64,000 nt of DNA from Neobacillus citreus (GCF_018343545.2 NZ_JAGYPE020000008.1:1-64000); one strand, 5' to 3'. Positions 9,022 to 18,366 are shown, counted from the stretch's first letter. The notes: a model not told the origin generated them from the letters alone. Numbers and translations: made by a program.

Positions 9022-9600
9022 ATGCCGCAAAATATTGAAATAGAATTTAAAAACATGCTGACAAAAGAAGAATATTTAAGATTATTAAACGATTTTCAAA
9101 TTGATGAAATAAACATTTTTTCTCAGGAGAACCATTACTTCGATACGGAGGATTTTGCCTTAAAGGATAGGCGTTCAGCTTTAAGAATTCGGTTAAAAAA
9201 GAATAGCTGGGAAATGACGTTAAAGCAGCCTGCAGAAATCGGACTTCTTGAAACAAATCAAATACTTAGCGAAAGGGAAGCTCTAGAAGCAATTCAATTT
9301 GGGAGACTTCCTTTGGGCCAAATAAAGGTGATCATAGAAGAAATGGGTATCCCCTTTAGTAAATTGGTTTATTTCGGATCTTTGGCAACAAGACGCGCTG
9401 AAGCAGCGTTTAAGAAAGGCGTGCTCGTTTTCGACCATAGTATTTACCTAAATCAAGAAGATTTTGAACTAGAATATGAGGCTGAAAACTTTCATGAGGG
9501 GCAGGAAGTCTTTTTGCAGCTGTTAAAAAATTATCAAATTCCTGTTAGAAAAACCGAAAACAAAATTCGCCGCTTTTACAGGCGGAAATACAACTTATAA
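9022..9600 (+). CDS. yjbK: CYTH-domain protein YjbK (triphosphate tunnel enzyme family)
   Basis: The 192-residue protein starts with the EXEXK signature of the CYTH fold (IEIEFK, residues 5-10) and has the expected charged strands (RSALRIRLKK, WEMTLKQP, ELEYEAE, ENKIRRFYRRK) that line the triphosphate tunnel. Family members hydrolyse or bind inorganic triphosphate or nucleoside triphosphates. Its position opposite yjbL-yjbM is conserved, which has suggested a link to alarmone metabolism; that link is inference. GGAAAGGAAG precedes the ATG. Confidence 0.88.
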   Translation: MPQNIEIEFKNMLTKEEYLRLLNDFQIDEINIFSQENHYFDTEDFALKDRRSALRIRLKKNSWEMTLKQPAEIGLLETNQILSEREALEAIQFGRLPLGQIKVIIEEMGIPFSKLVYFGSLATRRAEAAFKKGVLVFDHSIYLNQEDFELEYEAENFHEGQEVFLQLLKNYQIPVRKTENKIRRFYRRKYNL

Positions 9601-9734
9601 ATTAGTTTCGTAAGAAAATCCATATTGGACACATTAATAATATCCTTTTTTCTGGAGCAATTCATTTGAGATAAAAATTAGGCATTGTTAAAATGAATGT
9701 AAACTTGATAATGACGAGAGGAGGAGTTGTCAAC

Positions 9735-10142
9735 ATGATGAATAATCAGCAAACACCATTTGAGGTTATTGGAGAAGAAACGCTCCATCGTCTTGTGGAC
9801 ACTTTTTATGGCCTTGTTGCACAACATCCTGACCTTGCTCCTATATTCCCAAATGATTTTTCTGAAATTGCCCGTAAACAAAAGCAATTTTTAACCCAAT
9901 ATTTAGGCGGTCCTCCACTTTATACTGAGGAACATGGACACCCGATGATGCGCGCCCGCCATCTGCCTTTTCCGGTTACGCCAATACGTGCCAAAGCCTG
10001 GCTTTCATGCATGACCAAAGCAATGGATAAAACCGGCTTAGAAGGACCGATAAGGGATGAATTTTATTCCAGGCTTTTTCTAACTGCCCAGCACATGATA
10101 AATACACCTGACGATCAAGAAAATTCCGGTGAGCCATCGTGA
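9735..10142 (+). CDS. yjbI: group II truncated haemoglobin, YjbI
   Basis: This 135-residue protein of the trHbO class shows the B10 Tyr (VDTFYGLV), the F-helix heme ligand in RARHLPFPVT and the conserved G8 Trp (AKAWLSCM). Such proteins bind heme and oxygen and may protect against peroxide. The start at 9735 follows GAGGAGG; the open frame reaches 9693 but lacks a site there. Its stop overlaps the spxH start by 4 nt, so the two genes are translationally coupled, as in B. subtilis yjbI-yjbH. Confidence 0.92.
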   Translation: MMNNQQTPFEVIGEETLHRLVDTFYGLVAQHPDLAPIFPNDFSEIARKQKQFLTQYLGGPPLYTEEHGHPMMRARHLPFPVTPIRAKAWLSCMTKAMDKTGLEGPIRDEFYSRLFLTAQHMINTPDDQENSGEPS

Positions 10143-11005
10143 ATAATTTTGATTACTCAAATTCTTTGCAGCCAATCAATAGCAGCGATAAAAAACCGAT
10201 AGAAATTTATTTATTTATTGATCCGCTTTGTCCCGAATGCTGGTCTCTTGAGCCTATCATGAAAAAGCTTCAGATTGAGTATGGACGTTACTTTTCTATC
10301 AAGCATGTGTTAAGTGGAAAATTAACAGATTTAAATGTAAGCCGTAAAAAAAATGTTGAAAACCTTGCGCAGGTTTGGGAGAAAACAACGAGCAGGTCAG
10401 TAATATCTTGTGAAGGAAATCATGGGTTTGAAGACCCTGTAGATGCTCCCTATAATGTATCGATTGCGTTAAAAGCAGCAGAACTTCAAGGGAGACGTGC
10501 AGGAATCCGCTTCCTCCGCTCAATCCAAGAGGTATTATTTTTGGAAAAAAGGAATATTTCAGATTTAGGAGTATTAAGAGAGTGTGCGGATAAAGCAGGA
10601 CTTGAAATTCAAGAATTTCTTCAAGACATGCATTCAGAAAGTGCTGCAAAAGCTTTTCAGTGCGACCTGCAAATTACTTCCGAAATGGAAGTTCGCGAAA
10701 TTCCTACTCTTGTCTTCTTTAATGAGAACGTTGAAGAAGAAGGAATAAAAATAACAGGAACATATCCATATGAGGTTTATGTTCAAATTCTGGAGGAAAT
10801 GCTCGCAGAAAAACCGATTAAATCTCCACTGCCTCCACTGGAAACATTTTTAAAGAATTTTAAGTTTGTCGCCTCAAAGGAAATTGCACTTGTATATAAT
10901 ATGACCATTTCACAAATTGAACGGGAAATGAAAAAATTGCTCCTTAAGCAGGTGGTGCAGCAAATCCCTGCAAAGTTCGGGACCTTTTGGAAGTATATTG
11001 AGTAG
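10139..11005 (+). CDS. spxH: ClpXP adaptor protein SpxH (YjbH)
   Basis: The 288-residue DsbA-like protein has a thioredoxin-fold start with CPECW (residues 24-28) and the family C-terminal extension. SpxH binds Spx and delivers it to ClpXP, keeping the disulfide stress regulator low in unstressed cells; zinc-binding residues lie near the N-terminus. It starts with GTG inside the stop of yjbI (GTGA overlap). The client gene spx lies 6.4 kb away at 17405. A strong 15-bp hairpin follows its stop. Confidence 0.92.
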   Translation: MNNFDYSNSLQPINSSDKKPIEIYLFIDPLCPECWSLEPIMKKLQIEYGRYFSIKHVLSGKLTDLNVSRKKNVENLAQVWEKTTSRSVISCEGNHGFEDPVDAPYNVSIALKAAELQGRRAGIRFLRSIQEVLFLEKRNISDLGVLRECADKAGLEIQEFLQDMHSESAAKAFQCDLQITSEMEVREIPTLVFFNENVEEEGIKITGTYPYEVYVQILEEMLAEKPIKSPLPPLETFLKNFKFVASKEIALVYNMTISQIEREMKKLLLKQVVQQIPAKFGTFWKYIE

Positions 11006-11027
11006 CTTATGATTGATTATGTATAAC

Positions 11028-11064
11028 AGAAATGCCCTGCAGCCATCAACTGCAGGGCATTTCT
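11028..11064 (+). terminator. terminator after spxH
   Basis: A perfect 15-bp stem (AGAAATGCCCTGCAG and its complement) with a 7-nt loop begins 22 nt after the spxH stop. The following tract is only moderately T-rich, but the stem is very stable. Confidence 0.75.
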
Positions 11065-11280
11065 CTTAATACGAACAAAGGGGATGGGAGAAATTTTTCA
11101 CGGTCAAACAAAGGGGTATATGTTTGTTGTGATCAACTTCACGTATTAAATATAGCATGGGCTGAAAGGGGTGACAATAAGTTTGTGCTTTATTTCACAT
11201 TATTGTCAAAATATCATAAATTCATAGAGTAGACCATAAATATTAAGGAAGATATTTACTAAAAAAGGATGGATTAAGAA
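11065..11280 (+). other. structured gene-free region between spxH and yizD
   Basis: No convincing gene lies here. It holds an Fnr-like box at 11128-11143 (TGTGA-TCAACT-TCACG), a possible promoter overlapping it (TTGTGA at 11127 and TATAGC at 11151, spacing 18), and a strong imperfect hairpin at 11172-11208 (TGACAATAA-gtt-TGTG, 8-nt loop, CACA-TTATTGTCA). The hairpin is not followed by T residues, so it is more likely a leader structure or operator than a terminator. Confidence 0.5.
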
Positions 11281-11454
11281 TTGAAAAAGTTCTCCATTAC
11301 ACTGATGATTCTTTTCTTTATTTTTGCATTTTTTTTACAAGTACTGGCACTCTTAAAAATTTTCCCGATTATAATTAGCATCCCCGTCTTGTTTCTTTCT
11401 ATCTTAATCCCCAGCATCTCCATCAATGACAGAAAAAAATTTAAGGGATTCTAA
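11281..11454 (+). CDS. yizD: small membrane protein YizD-like (57 aa)
   Basis: A 57-codon frame starts with TTG after an AAGGATGG site. The product has a Lys start and two long hydrophobic stretches (ITLMILFFIFAFFLQVLALL and IIISIPVLFLSILIPSI) and ends with a basic tail (DRKKFKGF), so it should span the membrane twice. Its position between pepF and spxH and its length match B. subtilis yizD. Function unknown. Confidence 0.65.
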   Translation: MKKFSITLMILFFIFAFFLQVLALLKIFPIIISIPVLFLSILIPSISINDRKKFKGF

Positions 11455-11522
11455 ATGAAAACTCGCCGATTGGCGAGTCCGATAGGACGGTTCATGAGGC
11501 GTAGTTGAATTTATGCGTTAGG

Positions 11523-11551
11523 AAAGGGCTGGTGACTATCACCAGCCCTTT
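11523..11551. terminator. terminator between yizD and pepF
   Basis: A perfect 13-bp stem (AAAGGGCTGGTGA and complement) has a 3-nt loop just downstream of the convergent pepF stop. A second smaller hairpin (ACTCGCC / GGCGAGT) at 11461-11478 directly follows yizD. Confidence 0.75.
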
Positions 11552-11555
11552 AAAC

Positions 11556-13379
11556 TTACTTTTTAAGCAATAATTGTTCTAATTCACCTAGTTTTTCTTC
11601 AAACACCTTGCAGGCATCCTTGATTGGCTCAGAGCTTGTCATATCCACTCCGGCTTTCTTTAATACTTCAATTGGATAATCGGAGCTTCCCGCACTGAGG
11701 AATTCAATATACCGTTTTACGGCTGGCTCGCCTTCCTCTAAAATCTGCTTGCTTAAGGCAGTTGCCGCGCTGAAGCCTGTCGCATATTGGTAAACATAAT
11801 AGTTGTAATAGAAATGTGGAATGCGGGTCCATTCAAGGCCGATTTCCTCATCAATGACAATATCCTCTTCACCGAAGTACTTTTTATTTAATTCATAGTA
11901 AGTTTTTGTTAATGACTCTGCCGTTAATGCCTCATTATTCTGCGCCATCTGATGGATTAAATGCTCGAATTCAGCAAACATCGTCTGACGGAATACCGTG
12001 CCTCTAAAGCCTTCCAAATAATGATTCAACAGATAAATCCGCTTTTGTTCATCATCAATTGTTTTTAACAAATAGTCGTTCAGCAGCGCCTCATTGCAGG
12101 TAGAAGCAACCTCAGCGACAAAAATCGAATAGTCCCCATATGGGAACGGCTGATTCTTCCTTGTGTAGTAGCTGTGAACAGAGTGACCAAATTCATGAGC
12201 CAAGGTAAATAAGTTGTTTACGTTATCCTGCCAGTTCATCAGGATATATGGATGCGTTCCGTATGCCCCTGATGAGTAAGCCCCGCTGCGCTTGCCCTTA
12301 TTCTCATGGACATCGACCCAGCGGTTTTCAAAGCCCTCTTTTAGAATCTGGGCATACTCATCACCTAACGGGGCTAGTCCTTTTATAACAAGATCTTTTG
12401 CTTCTTCATACTTAATTTCCATTTTCACATCTTTAACTAGTGGTGTGTACAAATCATACATATGAAGCTCCTGAACCCCTAATACTTGTTTGCGGAGCTT
12501 TACATAACGATGCAGCAGATGCAGATTCTCATTAACGGTATTCACTAAGTTATCATAGACCGTTTCAGGAATATTATTAGCAGCAAGGGCAGAGTGTCTA
12601 GCTGAGTCATAGTTCCGGACCCGCGCATTAAAATTATCCTTTTTCACATTCCCGCTTAAAGTACTTGCGAATGTATTTTTAAACTGTCCATAGGTTTGAT
12701 ATACACCTTTAAAAGCGTCATGCCTTACCCTCTGGTCTTCGCTTTCAAGGAACCGGATATAACGCCCATGTGTAATTTCAACCTCGTTGCCATTTTCATC
12801 CTTAATGGATGGGAACTCCAAATCGGCATTATTCAGCATACCAAATGTATTACTAGACGCATTCATTACTTCACTCGCCTCAGCAAGCAGAGCTTCCTCT
12901 TCCGCACTCAATACATGCGGCCGTTGCAAATTAATTTCTTCAAGAGCATGTTCATATAGCTTTAATTCCGTTTTTTCATTTAAAAAGCCAGTTACTTTAC
13001 TTTCGTCAATTGCAAGAATTTCTGGAACAATAAAGGCAAATTGGCTCGCCGCTTGAGAATAAAGATTTTTCATTCGATCATCCAAGCCCTGATAAAAAGA
13101 GTTTGTCGTATCTTGGTCGTATCTCATATGTGAATATGTATAGAGCTTGCCGATTCTTTTAAAAAGCTGGTCCTGAAATTGAAGGGCTTTATAAAGCGTC
13201 TCTGCACTTTCTCCCAATTTTCCTTCGAACTGCTTAATTCCCGGAATTTGTGCCTTCACCTCTTGGAATTCTTTTTCCCATTCCTCATCGCTTGCAAAAA
13301 TATCCTCCAGCTTCCACGTATCTTCAACTGGGATTTCACTTCTTGCCGGGAGTGACTTTACAGCCGTTTCATTTGTCAT
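11556..13379 (-). CDS. pepF: oligoendopeptidase F
   Basis: This is a 607-residue M3-family zinc metallopeptidase. The HEFGH motif (LAHEFGHSVHSYY) supplies zinc ligands and the catalytic Glu, with the downstream Glu in EVASTCNEALL. It hydrolyses peptides of roughly 7-17 residues in the cytoplasm and so processes peptides imported by systems such as Opp and App, both encoded in this window. The location between yizD and coiA matches B. subtilis yjbG. In B. subtilis its overproduction affects sporulation through peptide turnover. Confidence 0.93.
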   Translation of the reverse strand: MTNETAVKSLPARSEIPVEDTWKLEDIFASDEEWEKEFQEVKAQIPGIKQFEGKLGESAETLYKALQFQDQLFKRIGKLYTYSHMRYDQDTTNSFYQGLDDRMKNLYSQAASQFAFIVPEILAIDESKVTGFLNEKTELKLYEHALEEINLQRPHVLSAEEEALLAEASEVMNASSNTFGMLNNADLEFPSIKDENGNEVEITHGRYIRFLESEDQRVRHDAFKGVYQTYGQFKNTFASTLSGNVKKDNFNARVRNYDSARHSALAANNIPETVYDNLVNTVNENLHLLHRYVKLRKQVLGVQELHMYDLYTPLVKDVKMEIKYEEAKDLVIKGLAPLGDEYAQILKEGFENRWVDVHENKGKRSGAYSSGAYGTHPYILMNWQDNVNNLFTLAHEFGHSVHSYYTRKNQPFPYGDYSIFVAEVASTCNEALLNDYLLKTIDDEQKRIYLLNHYLEGFRGTVFRQTMFAEFEHLIHQMAQNNEALTAESLTKTYYELNKKYFGEEDIVIDEEIGLEWTRIPHFYYNYYVYQYATGFSAATALSKQILEEGEPAVKRYIEFLSAGSSDYPIEVLKKAGVDMTSSEPIKDACKVFEEKLGELEQLLLKK

Positions 13380-13505
13380 GATTGATCCTCCATTTCCATT
13401 CGATAATCCAATATCACTTTATTATATTCCATTTTTTCTTTATTTTTCCTCCTTTACGCTTATAAGCAGTAAAGCCTCTCCTATATTATGCCCTGTCATC
13501 TATTT

Positions 13506-14687
13506 TCATTTATTATTTTGATAAAATATTGACTTTGCCTCATCCTTTTCTCGGTTTGATTGAGGAATCTTGATTTTTCTGTTTATTTCGCATATCCAAT
13601 CCCCTTTTCGAATTAAAACGCCCAATTCAATCAGCTTCCGGAAATATTCTATGACCGGTATCATCGGATTAATAGTTTCTAGTAAAGGTAAAGTTCGGAT
13701 CGTAATATCTTTTTTGGAGATTCTTTTCTGCACCTGGTAATGTATATCCTGATACGAGATCAATGCTCCGGGATTTTTATCAGCTAGACAATCAAGGAAT
13801 AAGTAGGTTTGCCATACAACTGGAGGGGTTTGAATGTAAACTGCATGAGGAACTGGCAGGCCTATTTCTGCTGGCAATAAAAAGAGATTTAAATTTCGCT
13901 GATAAATTTCATGAAGAAAAGGATTTTTCAGGGCACCTGCATGAAGAACCCAACTAATTTGATAATTTTCTGCGGCTTCCTTCCACTTTATTAGGTTAAT
14001 CTTCCATTTATCGGGCTTAGGATTGAGCAAATCCTCAAGTCGCAAACTGTAAAGGGAATTGAATGATTGCTCCGCAAAAGCATTTTTAATGGAATACGGA
14101 GTAATAGAACTAATTAATTGGAAGGCTTTCTTTTCAGGAGAATAGCAGGGTATATACAACTGACCTCTGATGCTCGTTCGTAAAAATAAGTAATGAAAAT
14201 TTGAAAAAGGAATGATGTGGCGGCTTTTTTGATGAATGTGATGGCTGGAGATGATCCATAGAGGTGTATAGTGATGTTCAAGGTAGTTTTTTGTTCTTTT
14301 CCAAAATATTTCTTCTGATAGTGTGGAGCACTGAAACTCTAGGGCAAATCTCTGACCATTATGTTCAAACATGATATCGGGACGCTGTTGCATTTTCCGA
14401 TCATAAAATTCGAGGATACAAGGAATTTTTTGCATGCTTAGCCAATGATATAACTGAAGCTTTCCTTCAATATGATTGACGGACTCTGCTTCGTATAGTT
14501 CGCAGCAGGTGCTTCCTTTTTTATGGGCAAAATGGAATATTCGCTGCTCACCAAGCTTTAATGAAACATTTTCCCCACAGACAGGACATATGAACTCCTC
14601 GGTTTTTCTAAGGCTTAAAAGTGCTTCTTTCGAGTAACCATTTCCAAGCGAAATTTGTTTACCTGTTTTCGTCTGGGCTGTTAACAA
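13506..14687 (-). CDS. coiA: competence protein CoiA
   Basis: The 393-residue protein begins with a zinc-finger-like region (FICPVCGENVSLKLGEQRIFHFAH) followed by the nuclease-like CoiA core (EGKLQLYHWL, RPDIMF, ALEFQCSTLS with the E-x-Q/D pattern). CoiA promotes recombination of imported DNA during transformation and is part of the ComK regulon in B. subtilis, where it precedes pepF as here. No clear tandem ComK boxes were seen in the short upstream gap. Confidence 0.9.
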   Translation of the reverse strand: MLTAQTKTGKQISLGNGYSKEALLSLRKTEEFICPVCGENVSLKLGEQRIFHFAHKKGSTCCELYEAESVNHIEGKLQLYHWLSMQKIPCILEFYDRKMQQRPDIMFEHNGQRFALEFQCSTLSEEIFWKRTKNYLEHHYTPLWIISSHHIHQKSRHIIPFSNFHYLFLRTSIRGQLYIPCYSPEKKAFQLISSITPYSIKNAFAEQSFNSLYSLRLEDLLNPKPDKWKINLIKWKEAAENYQISWVLHAGALKNPFLHEIYQRNLNLFLLPAEIGLPVPHAVYIQTPPVVWQTYLFLDCLADKNPGALISYQDIHYQVQKRISKKDITIRTLPLLETINPMIPVIEYFRKLIELGVLIRKGDWICEINRKIKIPQSNREKDEAKSIFYQNNK

Positions 14688-14754
14688 TCGGAATCCTCCC
14701 CCTTCTTTTCTTCTCCAATTCGACTAAATGTGCCAAAATCCCTTTACAAAAAAA

Positions 14755-14781
14755 TAAAAACCCGCCGGTATCGACGAGTTT
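14755..14781 (-). terminator. terminator after cls
   Basis: On the minus strand AAACTCGTCG pairs with CGGCGGGTTT (two G-U pairs) around a 4-nt loop, followed by T residues. It lies 12 nt beyond the cls stop. Confidence 0.7.
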
Positions 14782-14792
14782 TAACAAAATTT

Positions 14793-16331
14793 TCACAATA
14801 ACGGTGAGAGCAGTCTTGCAGTAGATTCTAGCAACCGATACCCCAAATGCCGCTGTTGGAATGTTTTTAAATCTAATTGTATTGCAAATTCCAAATCGTT
14901 TAGGTATTCTGCAACAAGCTTTTGGGTACTTTTCGTACGGAAAAGGAACGCATTTACCTCAAAATTCAAATGAAAGCTTCGCATATCCATGTTAGAGGTT
15001 CCTATTGAGGCCAATTCCCCATCAACAATGACAATTTTGCTGTGCATAAACCCTATTTCGTATTCAAACACCTTTACTCCTGCCTCTAAAAGCTCAGGAA
15101 AATAGGATCTTGAAGCATGAAAGACAATCCGCTTATCCGGGCGGTTTGGAACTAGAAGCCGTACATCAATTCCACTTAAGGCGGCTACTTTAATGGCGGA
15201 GAAAATATCCTCATCTGGTATAAAGTATGGAGAAGCAATCCAGACTGATTTTCTTGCCGAGCCAATCATGGAGAAAAATATATTCTTGATGACACTCCAT
15301 TCGTTATCCGGACCTCCTGCGATTAACTGAACACCACCGTGGCTTTTGTGGTCAATTTGTGGAGATAAGTATTCTGCCGTCAGAAAACTATGATTCGTCA
15401 TATAATACCAATCCTGGAGAAAAATCAGCTGCAGAGTCCGCACTGCTTCGCCCCGAAGCATCAAATGGGTATCCCGCCAGAATCCGATATCCTTATTTCG
15501 TCCCAGATATTCATCGCCAATATTTAATCCGCCGACAAACCCAATATTCCCGTCTATGACAATTATTTTTCGGTGGTTGCGGAAATTAAACTTATTATTT
15601 AAAAAAGGCAATTTTACCGGCCCAAATGGAACAGTTTCTATTCCGGCATTCTTTAAATCATTGATATAAGCTTTTGAAAGCTGCCAGGACCCAACGGCAT
15701 CAAACATAAAACGAACCTTTACACCCTGATTCGCTTTTTCAATTAAAATATTCTTTATTTCTTGGCCAATCTGATCATGCCTAATAATATAATATTCTAG
15801 ATGAATATGGTGCCTCGCCCTTTTTAGCTCTTTCATTATATGACAAAAGGTTTCCTCACCGTTTGTTAAAACCTTGGTTGCTGTATCAAAGGATATTGGA
15901 CTATTCCCCAGTTTTTGAGCAAGCATAAATAATTTACCTTGATGCTCCCCCATTAACTGCAGCTTTTCTTCACTCCTTGGGTCATTTTCGCCCTCAACCG
16001 TTAAGAATGCCTGTTTATCAAGAAAATACTTTTTTCTAAACATCCGTTCCTTTCGATAATTCCTGCCAAATAGAAGATAAAAAATAAACCCCACCAGCGG
16101 AAAGCTTCCAAGAACAACCAGCCATGTTATGGTTTGTGTAGGATGTCGGTTTTCCAAAAATATTACAAACCCGATAAAAATGACGGAAAGCGAAATCATT
16201 ACACTTAGGAACCCTAAAATGCCACTCTCCAACTGATTTTTGAAAGCAAAAAGAAGAATTGAAAGAACCAACAAAAATATGACAACCCGAACCGTATTCT
16301 TCAGTGTCCTCACCTGCTTTGAAACACCCAT
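14793..16331 (-). CDS. cls: cardiolipin synthase
   Basis: This phospholipase-D-type cardiolipin synthase of about 512 residues has two N-terminal membrane segments (VVIFLLVLSILLFAF and LSVMISLSVIFIGFVIF), a PLDc_N region (TWLVVLGSFPLVGFIFYLLF) and two HKD motifs (NHRKIIVIDG with GGLNIGDEY; FMHSKIVIVDG with SIGTSNMD). It condenses phosphatidylglycerol into cardiolipin at the membrane. The start is uncertain: the open frame reaches a TTG at 16364, but that lies inside the mecA terminator; the ATG at 16331 has no clear ribosome binding site. In B. subtilis this slot between mecA and coiA has no cls. Confidence 0.88.
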   Translation of the reverse strand: MGVSKQVRTLKNTVRVVIFLLVLSILLFAFKNQLESGILGFLSVMISLSVIFIGFVIFLENRHPTQTITWLVVLGSFPLVGFIFYLLFGRNYRKERMFRKKYFLDKQAFLTVEGENDPRSEEKLQLMGEHQGKLFMLAQKLGNSPISFDTATKVLTNGEETFCHIMKELKRARHHIHLEYYIIRHDQIGQEIKNILIEKANQGVKVRFMFDAVGSWQLSKAYINDLKNAGIETVPFGPVKLPFLNNKFNFRNHRKIIVIDGNIGFVGGLNIGDEYLGRNKDIGFWRDTHLMLRGEAVRTLQLIFLQDWYYMTNHSFLTAEYLSPQIDHKSHGGVQLIAGGPDNEWSVIKNIFFSMIGSARKSVWIASPYFIPDEDIFSAIKVAALSGIDVRLLVPNRPDKRIVFHASRSYFPELLEAGVKVFEYEIGFMHSKIVIVDGELASIGTSNMDMRSFHLNFEVNAFLFRTKSTQKLVAEYLNDLEFAIQLDLKTFQQRHLGYRLLESTARLLSPLL

Positions 16332-16352
16332 ATTTAAAGTCAGATAAAATAA

Positions 16353-16378
16353 TACCGATTTCAACTGTGAAATCGGTA
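16353..16378 (-). terminator. terminator after mecA
   Basis: A perfect 11-bp stem (TACCGATTTCA and complement) with a 4-nt loop lies 7 nt after the mecA stop, followed by a T-rich tract on the minus strand. It rules out the longest cls frame as the real start. Confidence 0.8.
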
Positions 16379-16384
16379 CTTTTT

Positions 16385-17056
16385 TCAGCTAAAATAGTTT
16401 CGAATAACTTCAAAAACATTCTCAGCAATTATTTCTTTACCGTACTCCTGAATTCGGTGAATCGTTAACTGTGTTTCATACCCATATTCCAGCAATACGC
16501 TTAAAACATCATCAATCTCATCTTCCCCGAAAACATCTTCAGGAAATTCAGTATATAAGTAATACTTACCTTCAAAGTGATATAGCGTTGTGACTAAGTT
16601 ATCAAGACCCGGTCTTTTTGCCAAACTGATCACATCTTCAAAATCTTTAAAAGCAAGAATAAACTCCAAACTATCTTCTTCAAGAAGGACTTCTTCTTCA
16701 TCTGAATAATTTGGATTAAAATGCTGATCTAAAAGTTCTTCAATCTTATCATCAACAGGCAAATCCTTAATTTTATCATTAGGAATAGGAAGTTCAAATT
16801 TCTGGCCATCTTTGGAAAGCTGCGCTTTGGTCACAAGTACCTCTAACCCTTTATCCAAGGCTTGAACCTGAATCCATAACGGACCTTCAACCACAAACTC
16901 TTCCTCTCCATGGACTTCATCCATCATTTCCCAAAAGAGTTCTTCACTTCGTTCACGATTGTACCATATCTCTTCCCGATCAAAGCCTCTTTCTTCTATA
17001 TCACCATAGGAAATATAAAATTTAACCGTATTTTCGTTAATACGTTCAATCTCCAT
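16385..17056 (-). CDS. mecA: adaptor protein MecA
   Basis: The 223-residue protein has the MecA N-terminal substrate-binding region (MEIERINENTVKFYISYGDI, FDREEIWYNRERSEELFWEM), an acidic linker and the C-terminal ClpC-binding domain (LEFILAFKDFEDVISLA, LYHFEGKYYLYTEF). MecA targets ComK and other clients to ClpCP and prevents protein aggregation. The location beside spx and near coiA follows B. subtilis. A CTCCC-complement ribosome site precedes the ATG. Confidence 0.95.
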   Translation of the reverse strand: MEIERINENTVKFYISYGDIEERGFDREEIWYNRERSEELFWEMMDEVHGEEEFVVEGPLWIQVQALDKGLEVLVTKAQLSKDGQKFELPIPNDKIKDLPVDDKIEELLDQHFNPNYSDEEEVLLEEDSLEFILAFKDFEDVISLAKRPGLDNLVTTLYHFEGKYYLYTEFPEDVFGEDEIDDVLSVLLEYGYETQLTIHRIQEYGKEIIAENVFEVIRNYFS

Positions 17057-17371
17057 TTTAACCTCTCCCTTCCATTGTTCATATTGAAGGGACTAAATAC
17101 CCCCAAGCAGATAACTCCCTTAGCATTCACTCTTAAAAAAAGTTTATTCAATGAAACTTTAAATAAAAAAGCAAATACTCTTGTACTTTCATTTTATGAT
17201 AAAAGAACAAATAAGGGAAATAAAAAAGCGCAATTTCACAAAATCCATAAATCCGCCTAATATCCAATACGAACAGTAGTCCAATCAACATTCAGAGGGA
17301 AAATTTCCAATATAGATATTCCTTTAATAATAACAAAATTCAATAAAAATTTCAAACAATAAAAACGAAAA
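17057..17371. other. AT-rich gap between spx and mecA
   Basis: This 315-nt gap holds the mecA promoter region and no convincing gene on either strand. Short frames here lack ribosome binding sites and look like chance openings in AT-rich DNA. No repeat or clear operator was seen. Confidence 0.6.
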
Positions 17372-17396
17372 AAAGACCTTCATAAAAAAGGTCTTT
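17372..17396 (-). terminator. terminator after spx
   Basis: AAAGACCTT / AAGGTCTTT stem with a 7-nt loop, followed on the minus strand by TTTTTTTCGTTTTT. It begins 9 nt after the spx stop. Confidence 0.85.
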
Positions 17397-17404
17397 ACTC
17401 TTAA

Positions 17405-17800
17405 TTAATTTACCATCCGCTGTGCTTCTCGCAATTGATATGTTCTGACCTTTCTAGGCAGAAATCTGCGGATTTCATCTTCATTATATCCAACTTGCAA
17501 ACGTTTTTCATCAATGATGATTGGGCGGCGAAGCAACCCAGGGTTTTCTTTAATTAATTTGAATAAATCCTGAAGAGGCATTGTATCCAAATTCACATCT
17601 AACTTTTGAAAGGTTTTAGATCTCGTTGAAATAATTTCATCCGTTCCATCTTCAGTCATACGTAGAATTTCTTTGATTTCTTCCATAGATAAAGGTTCTG
17701 AGAAAATATTTCTTTCCTTATATGGAATCTCATGCTCTTCTAACCATGACTTTGCTTTCCGACATGATGTACAGCTCGGTGAGGTGTATAGTGTTACCAT
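17405..17800 (-). CDS. spx: transcriptional regulator Spx
   Basis: This 131-residue ArsC-fold protein has the redox switch CTSC (Cys10 and Cys13), the RSKTFQKL segment and the conserved [20 protein letters not shown] region. Spx binds the alpha C-terminal domain of RNA polymerase and activates thiol-stress genes when the disulfide forms. Its level is set by SpxH and ClpXP, and spxH is in the same window. A long upstream gap fits the complex promoter region known in B. subtilis. The C-terminus (RMVN) resembles that recognised by ClpXP. Confidence 0.96.
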   Translation of the reverse strand: MVTLYTSPSCTSCRKAKSWLEEHEIPYKERNIFSEPLSMEEIKEILRMTEDGTDEIISTRSKTFQKLDVNLDTMPLQDLFKLIKENPGLLRRPIIIDEKRLQVGYNEDEIRRFLPRKVRTYQLREAQRMVN

Positions 17801-18366
17801 CTGTGTTTCACACTCCTCTAATTATTTGCAAATCTATCATATATCAATCCGGAATTAGGGAAATTAACACAATTCCAATGTATTAGCAGTTTATAAAATT
17901 AAAATTATTATAAATAAGGAATTTATATCACTCATTATACACTACAATATCGAAAAAAGGTATCCCTTTTTCAAAAATAATCCCTATCAGAATACCCCCT
18001 AAATTTAAGATTCCTTATTATATTAGACGAATGATTTCTGAAAAAGTTTCAAAAATTTTTTTACTTTTTTATTTTTTATTACGTTTCATTGTTAATCATA
18101 CTAAAATGTTCGTATCTTTATTTATGCTTTATGAGGGTAATGCATTGTGAATTAAATCTAGTTTTTAATAACAAATAACCTGCTAGGTTTTTTTCTGAAA
18201 AATCCATTCTCAATTAAAATCACAAAATGAAAACGATATCAGTATTTAAATATAGCTTTTCATTAGTTTTTTATTTTTCTCTTTTCTTAAAGGCAAAGTT
18301 CACTTACAATAAGTGTAGTGAATAAAATAAAATCAATTCTTTGATTCATCAAATGGAGGGACAATC
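17801..18366. other. long AT-rich intergenic region upstream of spx and the 61-aa gene
   Basis: This 566-nt divergent gap contains no supported gene. It must hold the spx promoters on the minus strand and the promoter of the small membrane protein on the plus strand. Near the right end, 18299-18322 is an imperfect inverted repeat (TTCACTTACA...TGTAGTGAA, one bulged T) 44 nt before the small gene, a possible operator. B. subtilis has yjbC and yjbB near here; no trace of either is visible. Confidence 0.55.

Noticed and set aside
11032-11232. 66-residue plus-strand frame after spxH
   Set aside because: It begins inside the spxH terminator hairpin, lacks a ribosome binding site and covers a structured noncoding stretch.
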